The notes: a model not told the origin generated them from the sequence alone. DNA of 64,000 nt from Carex sylvatica (GCA_964058845.1 CAXKVR010000076.1:124001-188000); one strand, 5' to 3'; positions 26,101 through 36,966 are shown, numbered from the stretch's first letter. Numbers and translations: made by a program.

Positions 26101-29100
26101 ACTCTAAGTAGCAAGATAATAAGGCATTTACAACCCTAATACAACACTCCAATTGAAGGTGTTTGGAACCCCCTAGTAGGGTCTCTATATAGCAAGATAA
26201 TATGGCATTTACAACCCAAATACAACACTCCAATTAAAGTTGTTTGTAGCGCTCTAGTAGTGCTCTCTATATAGCGAGATAATAGGGCATTTACAACCCT
26301 AATACACACTCCAATTAAAGGTGTGTGGAACACTTTAGTAGTGTCTCTATATGGCAAGATAATAGGGTACTTTCAACCCAAAAACAGCACTCCAAGTAAA
26401 GGTGTTTGGAGCACATTAGTTGTGTCTCCATACGGTAGGATAACAGGGCATTTACAACCCTAATACAACACTCCAACTGAAGTTGTTTGGACCACTCTAG
26501 TTGTGACTCTAAGTAGCAAGATAATAAGGCATTTACAACCCTAATACAACACTCCAATTGTAGGTGTTTGGAACCCCCTAGTAGGGTCTCTATATAGCAA
26601 GATAATAGGGCATTTACAACCCAAATACAACACTCCAATTAAAGTTGTTTGTAGCGCTCTAGTAGTGCTCTCTATATAGCGAGATAATAGGGCATTTACA
26701 ACCCTAATACAACACTCCAATTAAAGGTGTGTGGAACACTTTAGTAGTGTCTCTATATGGCAAGATAATAGGGTACTTTCAACCCAAAAACAGCACTCCA
26801 AGTAAAGGTGTTTGGAGCACATTAGTTGTGTCTCCATATGGTAGGATAACAGGGCATTTACAACCCTAATACAACACTCCAACTGAAGTTGTTTGGACCA
26901 CTCTAGTTGTGACTCTAAGTAGCAAGATAATAAGGCATTTACAACCCTAATACAACACTCCAATTGAAGGTGTTTGGAACCCCCTAGTAGTGTCTCTATA
27001 TAGCAAGATAATAGGGCATTTACAACCCTAATACAACACTCCAATTAAAGTTGTTTGTAGCGCTCTAGTAGTGCTCTCTATATAGCAAGATAATATGGTA
27101 CTTTCAACCCAAAAACAGCACTCCAAGAAAAGGTGTTGGGAGCACATTAGTTGTGTCTCCATACGGTAGGATAACAGGGCATTTACAACCCTAATACAAC
27201 ACTCCAACTGAAGTTGTTTGGACCACTCTAGTTGTGACTCTAAGTAGCAAGATAATAAGGCATTTACAACCCTAATACAACACTCCAATTGAAGGTGTTT
27301 GGAACACCCTAGTAGTGTCTCTATATAGCAAGATAATAGGGCATTTACAACCCAAATACAACACTCCAATTAAAGTTGTTCGTAGCGCTCTAGTAGTGCT
27401 CTCTATATAGCAAGATAATAGGGCATTTACAACCCTAATACAACACTCCAATTAAAGGTGTATGGAACACTTTAGTAGTGTCTCTATATGGCAAGATAAT
27501 AGGGTACTTTCAACCCAAAAACAGCACTCCAAGTAAAGGTGTTTGGAGCACATTAGTTGTGTCTCCATACGGTAGGATAACAGGGCATTTACAACCCTAA
27601 TACAACACTCCAACTGAAGTTGTTTGGACCACTCTAGTTGTGACTCTAAGTAGCAAGATAATAAGGCATTTACAACCCTAATACAACACTCCAATTGTAG
27701 GTGTTTGGAACCCCCTAGTAGGGTCTCTATATAGCAAGATAATAGGGCATTTACAACCCAAATACAACACTCCAATTAAAGTTGTTTGTAGCGCTCTAGT
27801 AGTGCTCTATATATAGCGAGATAATAGGGCATTTACAACCCTAATACAACACTCCAATTAAAGGTGTGTGGAACACTTTAGTAGTGTCTCTATATGGCAA
27901 GATAATAGGGTACTTTCAACCCAAAAACAGCACTCCAAGTAAAGGTGTTTGGAGCACATTAGTTGTGTCTCCATATGGTAGGATAACAGGGCATTTACAA
28001 CCCTAATACAACACTCCAACTGAAGTTGTTTGGACCACTCTAGTTGTGACTCTAAGTAGCAAGATAATAAGGCATTTACAACCCTAATACAACACTCCAA
28101 TTGAAGGTGTTTGGAACCCCCTAGTAGGGTCTCTATATAGCAAGATAATAGGGCATTTACAACCCAAATACAACACTCCAATTAAAGTTGTTTGTAGCGC
28201 TCTAGTAGTGCTCTCTATATAGCGAGATAATAGGGCATTTACAACCCTAATACACACTCCAATTAAAGGTGTGTGGAACACTTTAGTAGTGTCTCTATAT
28301 GGCAAGATAATAGGGTACTTTCAACCCAAAAACAGCACTCCAAGTAAAGGTGTTTGGAGCACATTAGTTGTGTCTCCATACGGTAGGATAACAGGGCATT
28401 TACAACCCTAATACAACACTCCAACTGAAGTTGTTTGGACCACTCTAGTTGTGACTCTAAGTAGCAAGATAATAAGGCATTTACAACCCTAATACAACAC
28501 TCCAATTGAAGGTGTTTGGAACCCCCTAGTAGGGTCTCTAGATAGCAAGATAATATGGCACAACCCAAATACAACACTCCAATTAAAGTTGTTTGTAGCG
28601 CTCTAGTAGTGCTCTATATATAGCGAGATAATAGGGCATTTACAACCCTAATACAACACTCCAATTAAAGGTGTGTGGAACACTTTTGTAGTGTCTCTAT
28701 ATGGCAAGATAATAGGGTACTTTCAACCCAAAAACAGCACTCCAAGAAAAGGTGTTTGGAGCACATTAGTTGTGTCTCCATACGGTTGGATAACAGGGCA
28801 TTTACAACCCTAATACAACACTCCAATTGAAGGTGTTTCGAAACCCCTAGTAGGGTCTCTATATAGCAAGATAATAGGGCACAACCCAAATACAACACTC
28901 CAATTAAAGTTGTTTGTAGCGCTCTAGTAGTGCTCTCTATATAGCGAGATAATAGGGAATTTACAACCCTAATACAACACTCCAATTAAAGGTGTGTGGA
29001 ACACTTTAGTAGTGTCTCTATATGGCAAGATAATAGGGTACTTTCAACCCAAAAACAGCACTCCAAGAAAAGGTGTTTGGAGCACATTAGTTGTGTCTCC

Positions 29101-30105
29101 ATACGGTAGGATAACAGGGCATTTACAACCCTAATACAACAATCCAACTGAAGTTGTTTGGACAACTCTAGTTGTGACTCTAAGTAGCAAGATAATAAGG
29201 CATTTACAACCCTAATACAACACTCCAATTGAAGGTGTTTGGAACCCCCTAGTAGGGTCTCTATATAGCAAGATAATATGGCATTTACAACCCAAATACA
29301 ACACTCCAATTAAAGTTGTTTGTAGCGCTCTAGTAGTGCTCTCTATATAGCGAGATAATAGGGCATTTACAACCCTAATACAACAATCCAACTGAAGTTG
29401 TTTGGAACACTTTAGTAGTGTCTCTATATGGCAAGATAATAGGGTACTTTCAACCCAAAAACAGCACTCCAAGTAAAGGTGTTTGGAGCACATTAGTTGT
29501 GTCTCCATACGGTTGGATAACAGGGCATTTACAACCCTAATACAACACTCCAATTGAAGGTGTTTGGAACCCCCTAGTAGGGTCTCTATATAGCAAGATA
29601 ATAAGGCATTTACAACCCTAATACAACACTCCAATCGAATGTGTTTGTAGCGCTCTAGTAGTGCTGTCTACATAACAAGATAATAGGGCATTTACAACCC
29701 TAATACAACACTCCAATTAAAGGTGTGTGGAACACTTTAGTAGTGTCTCTATATGGCAAGATAATAGAGTATTTTCAACCCAAAAACATCACTCCAAGTA
29801 AAGGTGTTTGGAGCACATTAGTTGTGTCTCCATACGGTTGGATAACAGGGCATTTACAACCCTAATACAATCCAACTGAAGTTGTTTGGACCACTCTAGT
29901 TGTGACTCTAAGTAGCAAGATAATAAGGCATTTACAACCCTAATACAACACTCCAATTGAAGGTGTTTGGAACTCCCTAGTAGGGTCTCTATATAGCAAG
30001 ATAATAGGGCATTTACAAACCAAATACAACACTCCAATTAAAGTTGTTTGTAGCGCTCTAGTAGTGCTCTCTATATAGCGAGATAAAAGGGCATTTACAA
30101 ACCGA
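23155..30105 (+). repeat. Satellite HOR domain 2 (406-bp pentamers, 325-bp tetramers)
   Basis: Five monomer variants follow in fixed order. A has GTGTGGAACACTTTAGTAGT and TACTTTCAACCCAAAAACAG. B has GGGAGCACATTAGTTGTG and CATACGGTAGGATAACAG. C has GTTTGGACCACTCTAGTTGT and CTAAGTAGCAAGATAATAAG. D has TTGGAACCCCCTAGTA. E has TTGTAGCGCTCTAGTAGTGC. The spacing is 405-406 bp for complete A-B-C-D-E units and 325 bp where the first half of E is fused to the second half of A. Tetramers occur at about 24.35-24.69, 25.49-25.83 and 27.03-27.37 kb. About 20 E-type monomers are present. Copies are nearly identical, so homogenisation is recent or ongoing. Confidence 0.9.
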
Positions 30106-31325
30106 ACACAACACTCCAATTAAAGGTGTGTGGAATACTCTAGTATTATCTTCGGATGGCTAGATAATATGACATTTACAACCCTAATACAATACTCCAA
30201 TTGAAAGTGTTTGTAGCACTCTAGTAGTGTCTGTATGGCAGGATAATAGGACATTTACAACCCTAAATACAGCACTCCAATTAAAGGTGGTTAGAGAACT
30301 CTAGTAGGGTCTCTATATGGTAATATAATAGAGCATTTACAATCTTAATAGAACACGCCAATTAAAGGAGTTTGGAGCAGTCTAGTAGTGACTCTATATA
30401 GGAAGATAAAATGACATTTACAACTCTAATGCAACACTCCAATTGAAGGTACCTGGAGCACTCTAGTAGTGTCTCTATATGGCAAGATAGGAGATTTACA
30501 ACCCTAAAACAACACTCCAATTGAAGGTGTTGGAAGCACTCTAGTAGTGTGTCCATATGGCAAGATAATAGGGCATTTGCAACCTAATACAACTCCAATT
30601 GAATGTGTCTGGAGCACTCTAGTAGTGTCTCTATATGGCAAGATAATAGGGCATTTACAACTCTAATACAACACTTCAATTAAAGTTGTTTGGAGCACTG
30701 TAGTAGTTACTCTATATGGCAAGATAATAGGGCATTTACAAACTGAATACAACATTCCACTTGAAAGTGTTTGGTGCACTCTTGTATTGTCTCCAGAAGA
30801 GAAGAGGACATATACAACCCTAATACAACACTTCAATTGAAGGTTTTTGGATCACTCTAGTAGTGACTCTATATAGCAAGATAATAGGGGTTTTATAACC
30901 CAAATACAACACTCCAATTGTAGGTGTTTAGAGCACTCTAGTAGTGTTTCTATATGGCAAGATAATCGGGCATTTGTAACTCTAATACAACACTTCAATT
31001 AAAGTTGTTTGGAGCGCTCTAGTAGTGCTCTCTATATAGTAAGATAATAAGACATTTACAACCCTAATACAACACTCCAATTAAAGGTGTGTGAAACACT
31101 TTAGTAGTGTCTCTATATGGCAAGATAATAGGGTATTTTCAACTCAAAAACAACACTCCAAGTAAAGGTGTTGGGAGCACTGTAGTAGTTACTCTATATG
31201 GCAAGATAATAGGGCCTTTATAAACCGAATACAACATTCCACTTGAAAGTGTTTGGTGCACTCTTGTATTATCTCCAGAAGAGAAGATGACATATACAAC
31301 CCTAATACAACACTTCAATAGAAGA
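30106..31325 (+). repeat. Right irregular zone of the satellite
   Basis: About 15 divergent monomers end the array. Partial copies of HOR variants recur, for example an E-like monomer near 31000 and an A-like one near 31080-31165. The segment around 30700-30830 is repeated near 31180-31320 (both with TTTGGTGCACTCTTGTATT and AGAAGAGAAGA). The last recognisable unit breaks off at CTTCAATAGAAG. Confidence 0.7.
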
Positions 31326-31870
31326 CAATATATTAGTATTATATTACGTGCACGTGCATGCATTGGTGAGGGCTAAGCAGAGCCGAGTGACTTCGTTCTG
31401 TCTTGGTGTCACTTGGCATGGGACGACCCGACAACCACTGAGCTGAGGGTCACTTGATTCTTGGATGGCTTTAGGATTTATATTATATGTATAAACTTTG
31501 ATTACGTATCATTTTCAATCATTTTTCTATTTGACGTGAGCAGTTTCGATCTCAAGTTCTGTGGCACAGTACAATTTTAGAATTTATTTCTTCCCTACAT
31601 TAGGAGCTACTTTTCCTAGAACGAGATTCTAAGGTCGAGCTATGGGGGTCTACAAGAGCTACGGGAGCCTACAGTTGTGTCGAACTCAAAGCCGAACTCA
31701 AGCCAGTCTCGAGCCTTGTCAAATCATGTGTGGTGGTCTTATTGGTCTGGCTGGACGGTAGAGTTCTCTCCTGCTCATGAGGGAAGATATTAATAATTTT
31801 ACGACTTGCATTGTATGATTTCTCCTATTTTATATGTTTTGGTAATGAATCGTTAGGCGAGATGACACAC

Positions 31871-32110
31871 GAAAATTTTGATAAGATATAACCATATGCT
31901 AGTGTGCTAGTGTAATGCTAATCTTGTGGGCAATGTGCAATGTCATTAGGCAACGTGTATCATTGTTCTTTTATCACAGTACTTGGATTATATTATTTTG
32001 TTAAGGTATAACCATCGACTAGTGTGCTAGTGTAATGCTAATCTTGTGGGCAATGCGCGATGTCATTAGACAACGTGTAACATTGCACTCTAATCACAGT
32101 CCTTGGATTA
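31871..32110 (+). repeat. Tandem duplication, 120-bp period
   Basis: Two copies start at about 31871 and 31991. They share TATAACCAT, CTAGTGTGCTAGTGTAATGC, TAATCTTGTGGGCAATG, ATGTCATTAG and CTTGGATTAT with about 10-15% differences. It lies inside the LTR-like fragment. Confidence 0.85.
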
Positions 32111-32160
32111 TATCATTTATTTATACTATTGTAACGGCACGGAGTGATTTACTTAATTCC

Positions 32161-32162
<2 letters not shown>

Positions 32163-32222
<60 letters not shown>
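32163..32222 (+). repeat. (ATT)n microsatellite
   Basis: About 20 perfect ATT trinucleotides in a row. The polyleucine ORF across it is a composition artefact. Confidence 0.95.
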
Positions 32223-32223
<1 letters not shown>

Positions 32224-32902
32224 TTGAGCACAAAGTGCGAGGAGTACTGGATTCCAAATTGATTTCTATCTAATATTGTATTTTTACTCTGGGTTTATTT
32301 CGCATGTTGGCATAAGAGATAAATCGCATAATGACATCAAATAAAAGTATTGTTAATTGTATTAGACATTGAGATAGGTTCACACATGTGCATATTTACT
32401 TTAAATCATAACTGTGCACAATTTACAAATAAAAGTACTTTGACCGTAGAGGATCTCTGAGGGGATAATACTGGGTCACATACTGGGCGATTAGTCGCTC
32501 ACCCACAAGTTATTTTCTTGGGTTTATAGGTAAAGAGTTTGGCTATCCGCAGCAGGATGTGCCAGGAGCTGTCCCTGATGGCCACGCCGATTGATTTATT
32601 TATGTTTAGAATTTTGATTAGGATCACGAGTATCCGTATTCTTGTATTATATACGGACATTGCTAGATTATGTATTCCTCTTCTTTAGTAGATGTTATTT
32701 GGATCCGAGACGGGTCACACTGTATGACATGTATGTTTATGTTTATTTATTTATATGTTACTGATGCTTGACATATTTATATTATGTTTCCACTGCCGTT
32801 TTACTGTTTTGATTACATTAGCCTTGCGTGCTTAATGATTAATTAAGCACGAGGCGAGGTTGATCACACCTTAATCTAGAATTTCTGATTTGAGGTGTGA
32901 CA

Positions 32903-33155
32903 ATAACTTCAGGTTATTACTCTTATTATTATATTCAGATAATATGACCTTCAGGTTCTTGATAAACATTTAATTTTGATAATAACTTCAGGTTATTATT
33001 CCATCATTCACTTCAAAGAATAATTCTTATAAACTAAAACAAGTATAATAGAAAATTTAAATGAAAATTAAATTAATGAAAGATATAATAATTATCACAC
33101 AAATTACTTACATAGTAACTTTGCAACTTCTTCCGAGCAAGTCGTGCTGATAACG
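32903..33155 (-). mobile_element. Primer site and leader of a Copia-type element
   Basis: On the minus strand, immediately after the LTR at 33156-33382, the sequence reads CGTTATCAGCACGACTTG. This resembles the primer-site region that follows the 5' LTR of many plant Copia elements (from memory). The rest is AT-rich leader without an ORF and includes ATAACTTCAGGTTATTA twice (32903 and 32980). It is cut off on the left by the gypsy-type LTR end. Confidence 0.5.
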
Positions 33156-33382
33156 TGTTATAAAATTAAAATGAAGTTGCAACAAAAGTAAGTAAATAAC
33201 AAGAGAGATAGAGAGAGCAATAACATAATTTTATTCTCTTCTTTTGTGTATTATATATGTGTACATTCTCTATTTATAAAGTCTCTATTTATAGACTAGT
33301 AGTGGAGTAGTGGAGCAATGAACATGAGAATTAATATTGGAAATTATGGATTGAACATCCACATAAATACTATTTTATAACA
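33156..33382 (-). repeat. Short Copia-type LTR (227 bp)
   Basis: The segment begins TGTTATAAAA and ends TTTTATAACA, a perfect 10-bp terminal inverted repeat with the canonical TG...CA ends. It contains a TATTTATAAAG TATA-like box near 33275. The neighbouring primer-site-like sequence on the left implies a minus-strand element with this as 5' LTR. A second LTR copy is not seen in the window. Confidence 0.6.
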
Positions 33383-33451
33383 CAAATTTTTTTTCCTTCA
33401 ATTTATTCCAATTGAATTGGGAGAGAGTGGTGGATATATGGTAAGCATAGA

Positions 33452-33760
33452 TTCACTACAGCAAATTCGACTTTCTGCAACCAGTTTTTCAGTCGCAGAA
33501 AGTAACAGCGCCGGTCGCAGAAAATCAAACCGGTCGTTGAATAACATCATCCGGTCACTGAATAACATCATTCGGTCGCTGATAATTTATCTGTGACCAA
33601 TTTTTTTTATTGCTGTTGTTTTTTTGCTGACGTCATGAAAAGATATCTACGACCAAAAGATGTCGCTGATAGTCAAATCCGGTCACTGCTACCCAAATTA
33701 TCAGAGACCAATCTGAACGGTCGCTGAAACTTCAAACCGGTCGCTAATGGTTCTTTCAGC
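33452..33760 (+). mobile_element. Left terminus of a second CACTA-like element
   Basis: It starts with CACTACAGCAAATTCGAC and is followed by about nine copies of a short subterminal motif, CCGGTCGCTGA or variants (CGGTCGTTGA, CGGTCACTGA, CGGTCGCAGA), in about 280 bp. CACTA elements have exactly this design: a CACTA terminus plus short subterminal repeats in both orientations. The family differs from the 25.8-kb element. No matching right end (…GTAGTG with the same subterminal motif) was found, so the element is truncated or its end has decayed. Confidence 0.6.
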
Positions 33761-33814
33761 ATTTTTTTTTATTTTGTTATTTACGTTTCTCAGTAATATT
33801 TTGTAGAAAACAGA

Positions 33815-34175
33815 CAAGTGCCATATAAGTGCCAAATAACAAAAATAAGACAACAAAATTATCAAACATATCATACATCAAACATAGAAGTGCCAAATAA
33901 CATACCATACATTATCAAACATATCATACATCAAACATGCAAGTGCCAAATAACATACCAAACATATCTCAAATAACATCTAAACAAAACATTGAAAGTA
34001 CACCATCTAATTTCTATCGTACCAAGCATAAAGTCATTGTATCGTACCAAATATATAAGTACACCATCTAAACAAAACATTTAAACTACACCACCTAAAC
34101 AAATCATAAAGTCATTGTATCGTACCAAACATATAAGTGCGACACATCAAATTTAAGTACCAAATAACATCTAAA
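33815..34175. repeat. Irregular AT-rich repeats
   Basis: Loose repeats of AAGTGCCAAATAACA, ATCAAACATATCATACATCA and AAAGTCATTGTATCGTACCA, each two to four times. They lie just downstream of the likely 3' end of the minus-strand gene remnant and may be part of its 3' untranslated region. Confidence 0.6.
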
Positions 34176-34185
34176 CTACACAAAC

Positions 34186-36013
34186 CTATATTTGATCATC
34201 CGAGCCATCGCTATCATAATCACCATCTTCATCCTCCCCCTCATCCTCCAATAGGCTCTGAAATAAAGCATTAACATGGATCAACTGTAATACTGCCAAA
34301 CACTATACTAAGAGCCTCTTTGATATCATTATGATTATTTCAAAGTGTTAAATTAATGAGTATTTTGTGAGTACTAAAGAAATGAATCAATTAGTAAACA
34401 CCCATGTTGTCTGCACAATAATTTCATAAAGATAATATTAAAAAGCATACCAAGACGTTCAATGATTTCTTGTGAGAGGAAATTAGAGAGCTGGTTCCAC
34501 TCACTATAGTGGTCAAATTCCAGTCTTTTAACTGCTTCAGAGTATCTGAATTCCTATTAGAAAGTTACTTTAGTACCATGGAACACAAAATTTGTCAAAG
34601 AATTACAATTTAGAGGCCATTAATTCACCTCATCTTCAGATAATTTGATCACCCTCTCATCCTCTTGAATTGGTGCCACCTCCTGACCACTACCTAAGAG
34701 TGAAGGACTTAATAGTTTAGAAGACAGAAAACAGGAAACCATAACTTTAGATACATTATTTAGCAACATAGATACATACAGTGCAGTAGAGTCATGAAGT
34801 GGTGGGTCAACAACACTTGTTGTCAGACCCATGTAAGTGCAGTAAAATTAATGCTTTATTCAAAAGTTGAACAAAAGTATGTGGTGGGAAGCAAAAGATG
34901 CACCTGAGATGGATGAAGAGTAAGAAAAATGCCAACTATATGGGTTTATGTACTTCTCAAAGCAATTTTCCTGAACCAGTCCCAATTTCAAAAGATGAAC
35001 TTCTAAAATCAATTATAAATCACAGAAAATTCCAAATCAAGAATTCATTTTTCAGAGACAGTACTGGTACTGGCCCCTTAGTTGTCTCTTTGCCAAAGGC
35101 TTAGATTTCTGCAATAAGCCACTAATTCAAACAAGTTAGCCCAATTTCAATAAATCTTGACCATTTACACTATTAAATGTGCAGAGAGATAAACTTACTG
35201 CTATTAGAACATCCAAACCTTCCAACTGTGGTGGACTTAATCTAGTCAAATCTATGAAAATGTGGTTAGGTGATTTCTGCACTTGTAATTCAAATTGTCA
35301 AGAGTAACATAGAAAACAAATTTGCGAGAGTTTGCAATTACCTGAATTTTTAATAGCATCTTGTGAAAGTTCATTTCCTGCTTGTGCTAGTGCAACAAGC
35401 TACAATGTGCAAAATAATAAATAAGAAGTTACTTTGTTGCCAAATAAGAAATTTGAGTTTAAGCTAATCGAACCCTTATATAGCTCATTTTCTTTGTCCT
35501 TGGCTGTAAATGTGGGTGATTAATATCTTACTGGTACCATACTTGTAAGGAACTATACCACAAATCTCGGCAGAAGTTGAAAGCCTCATTAACAGTGAAA
35601 GTAAAAATTAAAAAACACAACAAATTAAAAAAAAAATCTTAAATTAGAACCTAACAATTAACAAATTAGTTTAAATTTAACCAAAATGAATAAACACCAA
35701 TTAAGCTTAATTGAGAAACTATAAGCTTCATTTCATGCAATTTATGAATCTTATGCTGCTTATGCTACAATGTATAAATTTATCCCTTTTCTGTTCCTTG
35801 TGTCATTATGTCAAACAGTTGTTGGTCTTTACTAAAACTAAGCACAGCTCACACAAACAATCAGTAACAAGTTTCAGAAATAATTTCATATTTTAAACAA
35901 CTAATTGCAATAAAAACCAGCAATTTACTACTACATTTCTCAAAAATAAAATAAATAGACAGTACCAATTTCATCCAAACAAGTGGAAGAGAAGGAGATA
36001 GAGAGATCTTACC
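34186..36013 (-). pseudogene. Multi-exon gene remnant of unknown product
   Basis: Several minus-strand segments look like exons with good splice signals. 35342-35399 encodes LVALAQAGNELSQDAIKNS; 35199-35251 follows in phase (DLTRLSPPQLEGLDVLIA); 34629-34693 (SGQEVAPIQEDERVIKLSED); 34451-34553 (YSEAVKRLEFDHYSEWNQL...); and a final acidic exon 34186-34257 (SLLEDEGEDEDGDYDSDG, stop TAG). The junction between the last two is out of phase by one base and I could not join 34693 to 35199, so exons are missing or the gene is broken. A strong donor (CAG/GTAAGA) at 36012 ends an upstream non-coding exon. I do not recognise the family. Its place behind a CACTA terminus suggests a transposon gene, but a captured host gene is possible. 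Confidence 0.4.
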
Positions 36014-36383
36014 TGGATACGAAAGGGAGGAGCTAGGGTAGCTCAACACAGTGCTATGAAAGGAGGGAAAGACGATTTAGGGAGAGACTACCTAATCATG
36101 AGAGGGAAGGGCGAAGCGATTTAGGCGAGGCAAGAGGTGCTCGGCTTGTGAGGCGCGTCTGATGTCGCGAGAGGGATGGGGCGAGGGAGCGGCTGAGTCC
36201 GGAGGAGGGAGAGCCACCGGAGGAGACAGAACCGATCGGCACCGGAGGTTTGGGGTTATGGCGCGTGGAGGAGGAGGAGGGAGAGGCGATTGATTTTCGA
36301 GAAGATTTTGAATTTTCAAAAAAAAATGACTGTGGTAGCTTGATTCTCTCATAGTAAATGATAGTTAGTAATATATTTTTCAT
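36013..36383 (-). other. GC-rich probable 5' exon
   Basis: This stretch is GC-rich and Ser/Pro-rich in translation (two overlapping ORFs of 86 and 95 codons), and ends in a consensus donor at 36012. It resembles a 5' untranslated exon of the gene remnant to its left. The same kind of GC-rich leader precedes the second CACTA gene at 45848-46250. Confidence 0.45.
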
Positions 36384-36931
36384 AATAGATATTTGAGAAT
36401 ATTTTAATTTTTACTAGTTTGTACTAAGATGAAATAAACATCAATATTTAAATTAGCAAGTGGATGACCAATTTTTCCTTTTTTATTACTTTGCATTTTT
36501 TAGCTTAATTCACTGTCTTTGTTTATATCACAAATAATTACAGAAAAACAACCATAATAATTATTGAACTAGTTTATCTAGAATGGTACTGTTATGTACC
36601 TTGATTGGTATTGTTATGTAGTTTGACAATGCATGAGCTATTTGATTTTTGTGCTATTGTATAGCTTCATCCTTATAAATTCAATTTGATTGAGCATCTC
36701 GTGAATTTGTGCAACTTAGATGGCTTTATAAATCCAATTTCTATTTTTTTGTAATGGCAGTATTTCGTTTTTTGCAATGGCAGTGAATCGAACACAACAC
36801 ACAGGGGGGGGGGGGGGGGGGGGGGGGGCAAACATTGAAGATGATATTAATCCTAATTTCTTTCAAATTGAAGGCCAATAAGGATAATACATCATTTTCA
36901 GGTGATACTGTCAAGTGAATCAGCTTCAATA
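36384..36931. other. AT-rich spacer with poly-G tract
   Basis: No gene is recognised. It contains the 25-G run at 36804-36828. It ends at the ATA target duplication (36929-36931) of the 25.8-kb CACTA element. Confidence 0.6.
36804..36828 (+). repeat. Homopolymer of 25 G
   Basis: An uninterrupted run of 25 guanines in AT-rich DNA, preceded by an AACACAACACACA stretch. It could form G-quadruplex structure. Homopolymer lengths of this size are often misassembled, so the exact length is uncertain. Confidence 0.9.
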
Positions 36932-36966
36932 CACTACTAGAATCTGGGTTTTTTGCATGGATAAAA
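36932..36966 (+). repeat. Left terminal inverted repeat of the CACTA element
   Basis: Thirty-five bases, CACTACTAGAAT... through TTTTTTGCATGGATAAAA. They match the reverse complement of 62655-62689 with only a one-base shift inside the CTGG/TCTGG segment. Confidence 0.95.

Larger units (their letters stand above)
11404..31325. repeat. ~20-kb tandem satellite array, ~81-bp monomer
   Basis: An uninterrupted array of about 240-250 monomers. Consensus landmarks in order: CCAATTGAAGGTGTTTGGAG, CACTCTAGTAGTGTCTC, TATATGGCAAGATAATAGGG, CATTTACAACCCTAATACAA, CACT. The basic length is 81 bp with single-base to several-base variation. Copy divergence is high at both edges and low in the HOR domains. 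No transposon terminus or gene interrupts it. Because 81 is a multiple of three, minus-strand frames stay open for several monomers, giving many 60-140-codon ORFs of 27-residue repeats; I regard these as a by-product. The left edge has one inverted monomer and the right edge abuts LTR-derived sequence. It could be a (peri)centromeric or interstitial heterochromatic satellite; the sequence alone cannot decide. Confidence 0.95.
31326..32902 (+). mobile_element. Gypsy-type LTR fragment (3' end defined, 5' end not found)
   Basis: The segment ends in GAGGTGTGACA, like both complete gypsy LTRs here. It has the same order of landmarks as the LTR of element 2 near its end: a CTCACCC motif, a GGGTTTATAGGTAAAGAG stretch, an AT-rich stretch, then a CTTGCG/GCACGAGGCGAGG block before the terminal TGTGACA. 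No matching LTR start (TG..) is found before the satellite, and no internal region follows. It is therefore a solo or truncated LTR whose 5' part is missing or hidden by the satellite junction. No gene is seen in it. Confidence 0.55.

Noticed and set aside
23252..29634. Many 100-140-codon minus-strand ORFs (MECCIRVVNALLS...) as a repeat-protein gene family
   Set aside because: They coincide exactly with the tandem satellite, repeat every 27 residues because the monomer is 81 bp, have no upstream context, and similar frames degrade at the array edges. A satellite by-product is the simpler explanation.
11404..31325. CRISPR array or phage-like direct repeats
   Set aside because: Repeats are contiguous 81-bp monomers without unique spacers or cas genes, and the surrounding DNA is clearly plant nuclear.
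32035..32262. Polyleucine ORF
   Set aside because: It is a translation of the ATT microsatellite.
31399..32902. TGTCACTTGG near 31400 as the start of the LTR fragment
   Set aside because: It does not match the terminal sequence of either complete LTR, and the bases before it do not match the ATAAC after the LTR end as a target duplication.
33452..36931. A complete second CACTA element ending before 36932
   Set aside because: No inverted CACTACAGC end or CGGTCGCTGA array is found to the right, so only the left end is supported.
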